Below, in pieces: positions 8,427 to 17,883 of a DNA stretch of 64,000 nt. Below the pieces are notes generated by a model. It had not been told where the DNA came from. It did no database searches and saw only the letters and a program-made list of their open reading frames with translations. Position 1 is the stretch's first letter. Each line of letters starts with the position of its first letter. The position numbers and the translations under genes are program-made. The stretch comes from Methanosarcina horonobensis HB-1 = JCM 15518 (GTDB lineage Archaea; Halobacteriota; Methanosarcinia; Methanosarcinales; Methanosarcinaceae): contig NZ_CP009516.1 of the NCBI RefSeq assembly GCF_000970285.1, positions 4,815,036-4,879,035 on the forward strand, in the 5' to 3' direction.

Positions 8427-8948
8427 TTAATATTCAACCCCTTCCCTTGCCGGGACGTTTTTCTCGAAGGGGTGCTTTATAAGCTTCATCTCCGTTACCA
8501 GATCTGCCCTTTTTATCAGTTCTCCAGGAGCCCTCCTCCCTGTCAGGACGACTGTGGTTTCTTCTGGGATCTCCTCCAGAAGCTTGAGGATGTCTTCGGT
8601 TTTCACAATGCCAAAGTGGGCTGCAAGATTTATTTCGTCCAGTATCAGAAGTCTGGGCTTCCTTTTTAGGGCTTTCTTTGCAAATTCGAGGCCCTTTTCC
8701 GCCAGTTCATAATCCAGAGGCATGGGATTCCTGAAGTCTATGAACTGCTCCCTTCCAAACTGGTGGATCTTGTATTCCGGCGCTAGCCTGTCCTTTATTT
8801 TGTACTCCCCTATGTACTTCCTGCCTTTCAGGAACTGAATAATTATTACACTGTACCCGTGACCTACAGCCCTGAGAGCCAGTCCAAAGGCGTTTGTGGT
8901 CTTTCCTTCTCCTTCCCCCGTGTAAAGATAAACCATGCCTTTAGCCAA
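8427..8948 (-). CDS. cobA: cob(I)alamin adenosyltransferase, CobA/CobO type
   Basis: The 173-aa protein has a P-loop near the N-terminus (GEGEGKTTNAFG) and the family segments VIIIQFLKG, ILDEINLA and VVLTGRRAP. CobA/CobO enzymes transfer the adenosyl group of ATP to cob(I)alamin in corrinoid salvage or synthesis. That fits a methanogen that relies on corrinoid methyltransferases. The first codon is TTG at 8948, placed 5 nt after a GAGGGG ribosome-binding sequence. The downstream ATG at 8936 is too far from it. The gene stands alone. Confidence 0.9.
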   Translation of the reverse strand: MAKGMVYLYTGEGEGKTTNAFGLALRAVGHGYSVIIIQFLKGRKYIGEYKIKDRLAPEYKIHQFGREQFIDFRNPMPLDYELAEKGLEFAKKALKRKPRLLILDEINLAAHFGIVKTEDILKLLEEIPEETTVVLTGRRAPGELIKRADLVTEMKLIKHPFEKNVPAREGVEY

Positions 8949-9065
8949 TTTAACCCCTCAGAAGGTGTACTTCTTCCCCAGAAAAAGAGCAGTTTGCAGG
9001 AAATGTTATTTTTGTATTAGTGCCTTCATAATCCACAAAAAATTAGTTTTTCTCCATAAAAGGGC

Positions 9066-9254
9066 TTTTGGTCGTCAAGTGTTACGTAATTGATATTGCC
9101 ATGATTTAATATTCGGTATGACAAATGCTTGCGTTTTTGTGCAAGGAACGCAAGTCAGTTCCAGTTGCACTGGGATTTGGAACAAAAAGGACCTGGAAAC
9201 TACTTTACGAGCATTTGGGAATAATATCAACCAGATAATAGAGGACGACCAAAA
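9066..9254. mobile_element. 189-bp MITE-like element with 11-bp terminal inverted repeats
   Basis: TTTTGGTCGTC at 9066-9076 is exactly complementary to GACGACCAAAA at 9244-9254. The interval has no transposase. It contains only a 51-codon open frame (9118-9273) that reads through the right end and resembles nothing I know. A second degenerate copy of the left end lies at 8139-8176. Short length, perfect terminal repeats and a nearby related copy suggest a non-autonomous element. No clear target duplication is visible. Confidence 0.5.
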
Positions 9255-9291
9255 ATTTCCGGCTTATTATTGATGGGTCTCTTTTGTTTGA

Positions 9292-9468
9292 TTAATCTCG
9301 CAGGACTCCATTTATCGGATTAGAGAGTACAATAAAGCACTCCCACTTTATCAAAGGGCACTGGAAATAGTTAAAGAAAAGTTAGGGCAAAATCATCCCA
9401 ATTCAGTAGCAATAAAAAACAATTATAATAGGCTTCTTTCAAAGATGAGTGAAAACAAAAAGAAGTGA
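9292..9468 (+). pseudogene. remnant of a kinesin-light-chain-type TPR protein (C-terminal end)
   Basis: The open stretch encodes a recognisable TPR_10/TPR_12 repeat: YNKALPLYQRALEIVKEKLG followed by NHPNSVAIKNNYNRLL and a Lys-rich tail ending at a TGA. Proteins with arrays of this repeat are common in Methanosarcina. Only one repeat remains and there is no start codon in frame, so this is the 3' end of a gene whose front part has been lost, possibly through the element just upstream. Confidence 0.6.
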
Positions 9469-9555
9469 TTTTTTGGAATCTCACGATAATACTGAGATTA
9501 CCTCTTCTTCAAGCTCATTTATCTCATGAGAAGCCTATCTCCAAACATATCAGAA

Positions 9556-10095
9556 TTATTCCTTCACATGCCTTACAATGTGCCCGGCTTCAGGCATGAT
9601 AATCTCAGAAAGCGCCAGCTTCACCGCGTTTGGTGACCCCGGCAGGCAGAATACAGCCTTTCCTTTCATTACGCCTGCTGAAGCCCTGGTAAGGATCACT
9701 GACGTCCCAATTTCTTCAAGGCTTTTGTATCTGAAAAGTTCCCCGAAACCAGGGATTTCCTTTTCAAAAAGAGGAACTACAGACTCGATAGTCAGGTCTT
9801 TTGGGGCAAGCCCAGTGCCTCCACTTGTTATGACGATATCCGCAGAACTATCAAGCGCGGCAGAAATGGCATCCAGAAGTGAATTTTTTTCGTCAGGCAC
9901 AAGTCTGTAGAAAGAAACATTGTTGCCTGCAGCCTCAAGAAGTTCTTTCATAGCTTTTCCCGAAAGATCTTCCGCTTCTTCAGGAGAAACTGAGTCCCCA
10001 TACTTTTCGTATCTTGAGGTCGAAATTGTAATTAAAGCGAAAGAAAAAGATTTTTTAGCTTCTTTTTTGTGAGTTTCTGGTGTAGATTCTTTCAT
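9556..10095 (-). CDS. moaB: MoaB/MogA-type molybdopterin biosynthesis protein
   Basis: The 179-aa protein shows the MoaB/MogA signature TSGGTGLAPKDLTIE (about 91-105) and PGSPNAVKLAL near the C-terminus. The family adenylylates molybdopterin before insertion of molybdenum or tungsten. Methanogens need this cofactor for formylmethanofuran dehydrogenase. The ATG at 10095 has a GGTGA ribosome-binding sequence 5 nt upstream; the GTG at 10104 overlaps that sequence and is less likely. The N-terminus has an extra basic segment rich in Lys. The gene is monocistronic. Confidence 0.88.
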   Translation of the reverse strand: MKESTPETHKKEAKKSFSFALITISTSRYEKYGDSVSPEEAEDLSGKAMKELLEAAGNNVSFYRLVPDEKNSLLDAISAALDSSADIVITSGGTGLAPKDLTIESVVPLFEKEIPGFGELFRYKSLEEIGTSVILTRASAGVMKGKAVFCLPGSPNAVKLALSEIIMPEAGHIVRHVKE

Positions 10096-10237
10096 GAAAA
10101 TCACCTAAATTGGTTTTTATACATTCTTCAAGTCTTTAATCTTAAATCTTAGAATGTTTTTCAGTTAGCTTCGAACTCCTATAATTACTCCCCCGGAGAC
10201 TGCATAGAATCTTGATTATTTGTCTTGCAGCAAGTAC

Positions 10238-11011
10238 TCAGGCATGACCTATCAGGCATGCAGCATATTTTCCCTTATCCGTTATGACAATAACATTATT
10301 TCTACCCCTTTTTTCAATGAGTATGTACCCGTTTCGTTTTAACTCATTAAGCAAGCCTCTATTTATTCTTACCAGCATATTACTGGACGTCCTTTGTTTT
10401 CCATCCAAACTCTCGTTAAGATCTTCAAAACCCTGAAGCTTACCCTCTTTGATCATATTAATGATATCATTGGTTGTCATTTTCCCTTTCTTATAAAGTT
10501 CAGTGAGGAATATGCTTTTTGCTCCGGTAGGGATGTCAATAGTAAAATTGGTTAAAATGAAATACTTCAGCTCATTAACGATGGACAAACCATGTTCTAA
10601 CAACTCTTCTTCATTTTTTGAATATCCCCCATCCGCATATACGTAGTATACTTTAACATCATGATGCATAGCTGCAAAAGTCGATGAGACAGCGGTCAAT
10701 TTCCCCGACGCACTCATATTGACATAAATGAGGTTATTCTCTTTTTTCTCCTGAACTATTATGTCACTTATAGTCGATAAAAGAGGAAGCGGATCAGAGA
10801 GGTCACTTTCCACAGTAATAACCTCTATGTTCTTCTGTTCAAGGCGCTTTTTTACTTCCTGTAAAAAGTACCAGCTTCCTTTTGAACTGAACTCTTTTCT
10901 TATGTATTTGGTATGCAAGAGGTAGACTTTATTAGCCCTCATTTTGTCAAACGGCTTGACAGCCATATCGATTTCAGAGGCAAGGGGTATAATATGTACG
11001 ATCTCTTCCAT
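10238..11011 (-). CDS. CARF-like plus winged-helix regulator (DUF6293 / HFX_2341 family)
   Basis: The 257-aa protein starts with a Rossmann-like domain (about 1-150) containing MEEIVHIIPLASEID and the ligand-loop-like NMSASGKLTAVSSTF. Together these resemble CARF-family sensors. A winged-helix domain follows (about 165-257), with a helix-turn-helix and a C-terminal wing (ILIEKRGRNNVIVIT). I assign it to the archaeal DUF6293 regulators. No CRISPR or cas gene is nearby. Tandem repeats directly upstream suggest autoregulation, and the divergent MFS gene is a plausible target. Family call fairly sure; ligand unknown. Confidence 0.7.
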   Translation of the reverse strand: MEEIVHIIPLASEIDMAVKPFDKMRANKVYLLHTKYIRKEFSSKGSWYFLQEVKKRLEQKNIEVITVESDLSDPLPLLSTISDIIVQEKKENNLIYVNMSASGKLTAVSSTFAAMHHDVKVYYVYADGGYSKNEEELLEHGLSIVNELKYFILTNFTIDIPTGAKSIFLTELYKKGKMTTNDIINMIKEGKLQGFEDLNESLDGKQRTSSNMLVRINRGLLNELKRNGYILIEKRGRNNVIVITDKGKYAACLIGHA

Positions 11012-11020
11012 AATATCACC

Positions 11021-11055
11021 ATATTAACGTTATTAACAATATTAACGTTATTAAC
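11021..11055. promoter_or_regulatory. two identical 17-bp direct repeats, candidate operator of the CARF-wHTH gene
   Basis: ATATTAACGTTATTAAC occurs at 11021-11037 and again at 11039-11055, a period of 18 bp. Each copy contains the palindrome TTAACGTTA. The pair begins 10 bp upstream of the regulator's start codon, where a bound protein would block its own transcription or translation. A third, weaker match follows at 11056-11065. Confidence 0.55.
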
Positions 11056-11294
11056 GATATTTACGTAGAAGTTATTAAATTATTCTTGATGGATAAGAGT
11101 TGAGGTAGGAGAGAAAAAACGCATGAATAACTATACGTTCAGCCTCTGCCGGCTAAATGGAGCAGTTGCAGGACATACAATATCCCAATCATGAATTGTT
11201 GTTGTCACCCAGATAACCATGGATTAAAAATAGCTATCCTTGCCACCGCAGATCCTGCCAGTTCACTGGCCGGCAGTAAAAACGAGGTAATAAT

Positions 11295-13086
11295 TTGAGT
11301 AAAAATAGTAATGTAACAGATAAAAAAAATATAATGATAAAAGGAAAGGGCATTGCATACAAGTGGATTGCACTGTTCAATATCACACTATCATCGCTGA
11401 TGGGCACGATTAACGGCAGTATAATTCTGATTTCATTGCCCGCCATATTTAATGGAATCAAGATCAACCCTATGTCTCCAGATGCGTTCCAGTACCTTCT
11501 ATGGATCCTTATGGGCTATGGTCTGGTCACTGCGACAATACTCCTCAGTATAGGAAGACTGGCTGACATGTACGGTCGAGTTAAGCTTTTCAGGCTGGGC
11601 TTTTTGATCTTTACCATTGGCTCGGTCCTGCTTTACCTGACCCCGGACACAGGCAATACCGGCGCACTGGAGCTAATTATCTTCAGGTTCATTCAAGCAG
11701 TCGGCGGCGCCTTTACAATGGCAAACGGTGCCGCAATAATTACTGATGTATTTCCTGCCGGTGAACGTGGAAAGGCTCTCGGCATCAATATGGTTGCACT
11801 TATGTCCGGCCAGTTTATCGGTCTGCTGCTGGGAGGAATACTGGCAACTTATAACTGGCGTTATGTATTCCTGGTCAACATTCCCTTTGCTCTCCTGGGA
11901 ACGGTATTGTCCTACAGGGAGATGAAAGAAGTTTCTTTCAGGGCTCCAAAGACAAGTATCGATATTGTAGGGAACTTATTCTTTATTGGAGGGCTTACCT
12001 CGCTGCTTATCGGCGTAACCTATGGCCTGATGCCTTACGAACACAACGGCATTACAGATGCAATGGGCTGGAACAATCCTCTTGTGATCACAACAATTGG
12101 GATCGGCATGCTGCTCTTGATTGCTTTCCCGTTTGTAGAGAGCAGGGTAAAGAATCCCATGTTCAGACTGGAATTCTTTAAGATCCGGGCTTTTACCTAT
12201 GCAAATCTTGCCAGTTTTACGGCAGCTATTGCACGCGGTGGTGTCATGTTCATGCTCATCCTGCTGCTGCAAGGTATCTGGCTCCCGCTTCATGGTTACA
12301 GCTTTGAAGATACGCCTTTCTGGGCAGGTATCTATATGCTTCCCATGACCCTCGGGTTCATTATCATGGGGCCTATTTCAGGGATACTTTCCGACAAATA
12401 CGGTCCAAGATGGATAGCAACTGCGGGCATGGATTCTTGTTGCTCTTGTCTTTCTCGGACTCGCAATGCTTCCCTATAATTTCGATTACTGGGAGCTTGG
12501 CGTCCTTATTTTCCTGATGGGCATAGGCAGCGGTATGTTCAGCTCACCGAACACTTCCTCGATAATGAACTCGGTACCTCCGCAGGACCGGGGTGTTGCG
12601 TCAGGAATGATGTCTACGTTAATGAACTCAGCATCAACGCTAAGCATGGCAGTATTCTTCACCATCGTGATCGTGGGAATTCAGGAAGCATTTCCGGGTG
12701 CAATCCTGGCCTCTTTCGCCAGCTTTGGATCGATTACCCCAGATGTGCAGCAGCTTGTGGATTATCTGATCAGCATGTCGCCGACAAACGCTCTGTTCTC
12801 CGCCTTCCTGGGCTATAACCCTATGGATTCAATTCTGAGCTCAATGAATCCTGGAATCGTAAATGCAATACCGCAACAGATCGTTACCACGCTGACAGGC
12901 AATTACTGGTTCCCGCAGACACTTCAGGAAGCATTCATGCCTGCTCTTCGACTCTCGTTTATAATCGGGGCTGTACTTTCAGGTATAGCTGCGATACTTT
13001 CAGCAATGAGAGGACAGCGATATATTTACGAGGCTCATATCTCGACCAGCGATGTTGGTAAAGGCGAAGTTACACGAGGAGATTAA
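11295..13086 (+). pseudogene. DHA2-type MFS efflux transporter, interrupted by a frameshift
   Basis: The reading frame starts at TTG 11295, 6 nt after a GAGGT ribosome-binding sequence, and encodes the front of a 14-TM drug:H+ antiporter. Visible features are [16 protein letters not shown] after TM2 and the motif C-like region [20 protein letters not shown]. The frame is lost at 12431-12432, where an apparent extra G follows GGCAT. Removing one base restores [14 protein letters not shown] and joins it to the frame ending at 13086, giving about 596 aa. Both halves look otherwise intact, so the change is recent or a sequencing error. The CARF-wHTH gene lies divergently upstream. Confidence 0.75.
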
Positions 13087-13246
13087 AGGACGCGGATCTG
13101 TTATTCATAGTTTAAGAAAAATAAGCTTGAGATGACTGATCAGCAGTAAAGAAAAACTCGGTTATCTCCCATTTTTTCGATATAATTCCTGCTTACCTCT
13201 CTCTGCCTGCCCATATTTTAATAACTTATGAGCTCAATGCTCGGTT

Positions 13247-14368
13247 ATGCACATAATTGCGGCGGACATAGGAACAGGTACGCAGGACATCCTGCTTTTT
13301 GATTCGGAAAAAGAGGTTGAAAACAGCCTGATAATGGTCATGCCTGCTCCCACGCAGGTCACTGCGGAAAGAGTGCGGAGAGTAACAAAGGCAAGAAAAG
13401 CGCTTGTGCTTACAGGAAACATAATGGGAGGGGGACCTTCGGCATGGGCTGTCCGTTCGCACCTGAAAGCAGGACTTCCTGTGTATGCCACTGAAAAAGC
13501 CGCTCTGACTATTCATGACAACCTTGAGAGAGTGAAATCTTTTGGGGTAAGGATTGTTACGGAGGAGGAGGCAAAGAGACTTGCAGATTCGGGAGATGTC
13601 TTGGAAATTGTCATGCAGGATTTTGACCCCTATGCAGCTTCATGCGCATTTTCAAACTTTGAGGTCAGAATGCCTGAAAACTATGCAGTGGCAGTGCAGG
13701 ATCATGGAAATGCTCCGGATAAAAGCAACAGGGTCTACAGGTTTGAACTTTTAAAGGAACTTATCGAGAAAGGAGGAAAACTCGAAGACTTTGTGTACCT
13801 GCCTGAAGAAATTCCCCAGGCATTTACCCGCATGAAAGCCCAGGCAGATTCGCTTCTTAAAGCCACTACAGCCCTTAATACTCGGGCAGTTTTCATGGAT
13901 ACAGGACCTGCGGCCGTATTTGGGGCTTTAACCGACCCAGCGGCAGTCCAGCCTTCCATTGTAGTAAATATAGGAAACGGGCACACACTTGGGGCGCTTG
14001 TGAATGAAAACAGGATCACGGCTGTTTTCGAGCATCACAGTTCCAGTATGAGCCCGGAAAAGCTTCAGGACTATATTATCAGGCTTGCCGACGGGACACT
14101 TGGTTTTGACGAAATCTTTGCAGACGGAGGACACGGGGCGTATATAAAGGAAGCTTCCGGCTTTGAACGGGTACGCTCGATAATGGTTACAGGTCCGAAA
14201 AGGGAGATGCTTGAAAAGCTCTCAGAGCCGGAACTCAGGCAGGAAATTTCAGAAAAGCTGCACTTTGCCGCTCCCTTCGGAAGTATGATGCTTTCAGGTT
14301 GCTTCGGGCTTCTTGCAGGATTCTTTGAGAAATACCCGGAAACATCAATAAAACTTATAAACCACTAA
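13247..14368 (+). CDS. DUF1786 family protein, ASKHA-like fold
   Basis: The 373-aa protein opens with IIAADIGTGTQDILL, a phosphate-1-like loop of actin/hexokinase-type ATPases. It continues with segments typical of DUF1786 (TGNIMGGGPSAWAVRSHL, VVNIGNGHTLGAL, FADGGHGAYI). DUF1786 proteins occur in archaea and some bacteria and were sometimes labelled as pyruvate formate-lyase-activating-related; no reaction is established as far as I know. No neighbour suggests a pathway. Start at the first ATG, just downstream of an AT-rich promoter-like sequence. Confidence 0.75.
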   Translation: MHIIAADIGTGTQDILLFDSEKEVENSLIMVMPAPTQVTAERVRRVTKARKALVLTGNIMGGGPSAWAVRSHLKAGLPVYATEKAALTIHDNLERVKSFGVRIVTEEEAKRLADSGDVLEIVMQDFDPYAASCAFSNFEVRMPENYAVAVQDHGNAPDKSNRVYRFELLKELIEKGGKLEDFVYLPEEIPQAFTRMKAQADSLLKATTALNTRAVFMDTGPAAVFGALTDPAAVQPSIVVNIGNGHTLGALVNENRITAVFEHHSSSMSPEKLQDYIIRLADGTLGFDEIFADGGHGAYIKEASGFERVRSIMVTGPKREMLEKLSEPELRQEISEKLHFAAPFGSMMLSGCFGLLAGFFEKYPETSIKLINH

Positions 14369-14918
14369 GTAGTAGGGAGTAAGTCACGTGACAGCTCCCA
14401 CGAATAAATTCGCAGGCATCTATGGTATTTCAACCAATGCTATACTGCCCTGGAGCAACTATTTATTCGTGTCTCGCTTCCATCGTTTCAAGTCCATCGT
14501 TTCAAGTTTTACCTTTGAGACTACTTCAAAGAATCCTATACCTGGAGTTTCAGAGTAAAGTTAAGCAGCTTCTGTAGTGTTTACAGCTCCCAGAACAAAA
14601 CTTAACAATAAAGTATAGATTTGCAAGTAGAAAGACGTTATCTGTAATCATATTTAGGAGAGGTGACGGCTGTATCCCACCATTAAAATGACGGGGATTA
14701 GCCTTAGAAGTTCCTAAGCCCGGGATATATAAAATTTAAGGGGATGCAGAATTTCAGGCATGAAATTCGCTATCGGAAAACCAGGTAATGCAGAAGTTTC
14801 CTGCCAGAGCCCGCATGGGCAGGTTTACAGATAAATGTAAATACAGGCAGGTATCTCTATATGCACATATCTCCATACTCAACGATTTGCTAAACAGTTT
14901 TTATGAACTTGAAGCAAA
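14369..14918. other. intergenic region with hairpins and short repeats
   Basis: No gene is supported here. An 11-bp perfect inverted repeat (CACGAATAAAT at 14399-14409 against ATTTATTCGTG at 14461-14471) could form a hairpin 3' of the DUF1786 gene. A 14-bp tandem repeat (TCCATCGTTTCAAG) lies at 14479-14506. The segment near 14670-14720 (TGACGGCTGTATCCC, then GACGGGGATTAGCC) resembles the right end of IS200/IS605-type elements, but no transposase is attached. That resemblance is from memory and uncertain. Confidence 0.4.
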
Positions 14919-14920
14919 CG

Positions 14921-15521
<601 letters not shown>

Positions 15522-15555
15522 CCGGTCTGAATTTAAACAAAAGGAAGTATAGAAG

Positions 15556-16164
15556 ATGTACGATTACGAAGAGCTTTTGGACCGTGCAATGGCAAAGATG
15601 CCGGACACAGAGACTACTGACGCTCGATTCGTAATCCCTGAACCCAAACTCTTTTCCGAAGGCAAAACCACAATTCTTGACAACTTCGGAAGTATTGCAG
15701 ACACCCTCAACCGGGACCCTGACCACCTGATGAAATATCTCACCAGGGAACTGGGGACTGCAGGGAAGATAGAAGGCACACGTGCAGTCTTCCAGGGCAG
15801 GTTTACACGAGCTCAGATTGCAGACAACATTCAGGCATATGTTGACGAATACGTTATGTGTTCGGAATGTGAACGCCCGGATACCCAGCTTGTCAGGGTG
15901 GACAGGGTGCTTCTCCTGAAATGTTCTGCATGCGGAGCGCACAGACCTGTCAAAAAGAGAAAGGTAAGCAATGTAGCTGTCAGGGAAGCCATCGAAGAGG
16001 GCGGAACCTACGAACTCCGGATAGATGCCGTTGGGTCCAAAGGTGACGGGATAGCAAAAATAGACAAGTATACGGTCTTCGTGCCCGGAGCCGCAAAAGG
16101 CGATGTTGTCAAAGTAAAGATAAAGAAAATCAGCGGAAACCTCGCCTTCTCGGAAAGGGCTTGA
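15556..16164 (+). CDS. translation initiation factor aIF2 subunit beta fused to a TRAM domain
   Basis: Residues 1-135 are aIF2-beta: the alpha/beta core (about 25-95) and a C4 zinc finger made by [10 protein letters not shown]...CSACG. aIF2 delivers initiator tRNA to the small ribosomal subunit. Residues from about 145 to 202 are a TRAM domain ([20 protein letters not shown]... and a C-terminal [10 protein letters not shown]), a small RNA-binding beta barrel usually found on tRNA-modifying enzymes or as a standalone archaeal protein. This gives the factor an extra RNA-binding module. Cotranscribed with L10e. Confidence 0.92.
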   Translation: MYDYEELLDRAMAKMPDTETTDARFVIPEPKLFSEGKTTILDNFGSIADTLNRDPDHLMKYLTRELGTAGKIEGTRAVFQGRFTRAQIADNIQAYVDEYVMCSECERPDTQLVRVDRVLLLKCSACGAHRPVKKRKVSNVAVREAIEEGGTYELRIDAVGSKGDGIAKIDKYTVFVPGAAKGDVVKVKIKKISGNLAFSERA

Positions 16165-16595
16165 GGTTAAGCTTTTTATTTTAAAGAAGCAGTCCAGGCC
16201 GACTACTAATTTTTTCAGTTTTCGTGCCCGGACAGCTAAAGTTCTCATTTTCAAAATTGATACCATTTTCATAATTCATATTCTCAATAATGTTCTCAAA
16301 GTGGGATTTTCAGAATTGATATTTTCAAATTCATGTTTTCACACTTAACATAAGATTTTGCATTCAGTGTTTATATTCGAGTACCGCCTGTTTTCAAAAA
16401 ATCAGTGCTTCTCATAAGCTATTTGAACTGTGTTTCCGGAGTAATACATCGTTGTATAACTTTCGGAAAGAGCAGGTGCAGTTTAAATAAGTTGTTACCA
16501 GATATTTGAACCAGAGTCGGTTTTAAATATTTGTCAGTTAAATCAGGAACCTGTAAGAAAAGTTACCCGGTAAGAAAAATTACCTGTGAGGAAAA
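16165..16595. other. AT-rich intergenic region, no gene seen
   Basis: Besides a T-rich tract after the aIF2-beta stop, the region contains repeated ATTC/TTTTC-type words (for example ATTTTCAGAATTGATATTTTC near 16306) and short A/T-rich blocks near 16520 that could hold the promoter of the next gene. A tandem GTAAGAAAAGTTACC / GTAAGAAAAATTACC motif lies at 16552-16583, immediately before that gene. Confidence 0.4.
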
Positions 16596-17810
16596 ATGAA
16601 TTCTGAAAAAAAGAATGTGCCGGACTTTCCTGCAAAAGATAGGAACATAGAAATCTTCTCCATGCCAGGGCTGTCTGTGAACCTTCAGCGGTATGAAGGG
16701 AAAAACCTGAAACTTACAGCAAAGGGAGCCCTGAAACCTGCCTGCAGCCCAATCCTGAAAAAGATAAATTCACGCCTGCAGGAAGAAAAACCAGCTCTTG
16801 TACAGGAGGACAGGGTTATTCCCTCGGCCTGGCTACCCCCAATCCCGAGCCCTGCATTTAAACGCCTTATTTTTGCAGAAGTTCAGATAGCTCTGGGAAA
16901 ATACATTCCTGAAACCGTTTCCATTGAGATCACCCGCCAGAATAGTTCAAGATATCCACCGGGTACAGTTGCTGATGAACTGGATACAGATACAATTAAA
17001 AGAACAATAGACGAAGCCCTGGAACTTGGCACATTAATTATCAGCTTTACCGAGAATGACCCTCTGCTGCGTGAAGAAATCTTTGAACTTATTGAGTATG
17101 TGGACAAAAAGCGCGCTATCGTAAACTGTTCCACCTGGGGTACGGACTTTTCAAAAGAAACTGCCCTCCGTTTGAAAGAAGCAGGACTTCATTCACTCAT
17201 GGTCGGCGTTTATTCTACCGACCCCAAGAAACATGATGCGGTCCGAAAATCGGAAGGGTCGTACGAGCGGGCAATCTCAACCATAAAACTGGCTCTTGAA
17301 GCAGGACTCCTTGTAGTAATGACAACTCATGCCTCCCCCTCAAACATGAAAGAACTTCCTGCTCTCTATGCACTTGCATCGGAACTCGGGGTACATGAGT
17401 TTTCTGTCTGGGAATCAATGCCAAAAAGAAGGGGCGAACCTGTGATTACTGACAGAGACCGAAGGACAATCCTTGAGATGTATCACCGGATTAACTCTGC
17501 CCCGGAAGGCCCTCGCATGTTCTCAAACACCTATTTCGAAGGACAGATGATGGGTGCAATGGCAGGCAGGCGCTGGATGCATGTGACCGTAGACGGAGAT
17601 GTAAAACCAAGCCCTTACCCTCCATTCAGGTTCGGGAACGTAAAAGAAGTACCCTTAAAAGAAATCTGGCAGAGAATCAGGAGTTATCCGTATTTCCAGA
17701 GGCAGAAGAACTTGAGTCCCATGCATGATCCTGAGTTTATGGACTTCGTTGATAAAATTCCTGAAGAAGCAAAACTGCCCTATCCTTTTGAAGAGATTTG
17801 TGAGAAATAA
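16596..17810 (+). CDS. radical-SAM/SPASM-like protein lacking all cluster-binding cysteines
   Basis: The 404-aa protein follows the layout of radical SAM-SPASM proteins. The barrel entry strand SIEITRQNSSRYPPG (about 109-123) stands where such enzymes have ITxxCNxxCxxC, but Asn, Tyr and Gly replace the three cysteines. Later segments match the barrel (SLMVGVYSTDPKKHDAVRKSEGSYERAI, where others read SLDG) and the post-barrel SPASM entry (VTVDGDVKPSPYPPFRFGNVKE, then EIWQRI), where Ser replaces the usual Cys. Only three cysteines remain, none in a cluster motif. It is therefore probably a pseudoenzyme or a barrel with another cofactor. Full length and an intact frame argue against simple decay. 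Confidence 0.7.
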   Translation: MNSEKKNVPDFPAKDRNIEIFSMPGLSVNLQRYEGKNLKLTAKGALKPACSPILKKINSRLQEEKPALVQEDRVIPSAWLPPIPSPAFKRLIFAEVQIALGKYIPETVSIEITRQNSSRYPPGTVADELDTDTIKRTIDEALELGTLIISFTENDPLLREEIFELIEYVDKKRAIVNCSTWGTDFSKETALRLKEAGLHSLMVGVYSTDPKKHDAVRKSEGSYERAISTIKLALEAGLLVVMTTHASPSNMKELPALYALASELGVHEFSVWESMPKRRGEPVITDRDRRTILEMYHRINSAPEGPRMFSNTYFEGQMMGAMAGRRWMHVTVDGDVKPSPYPPFRFGNVKEVPLKEIWQRIRSYPYFQRQKNLSPMHDPEFMDFVDKIPEEAKLPYPFEEICEK

Positions 17811-17883
17811 CCTCAGATAGTTTGCTGTTTGAGTTTTCATTTGAAAGCTTGTCTCGGGTATTTTTGTGCGTCTTAATCCGAAT

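Noticed and set aside
8219-8437. 72-codon minus-strand open frame
   Set aside because: It overlaps the 3' end of cobA, has no ribosome-binding sequence and no protein-like pattern.
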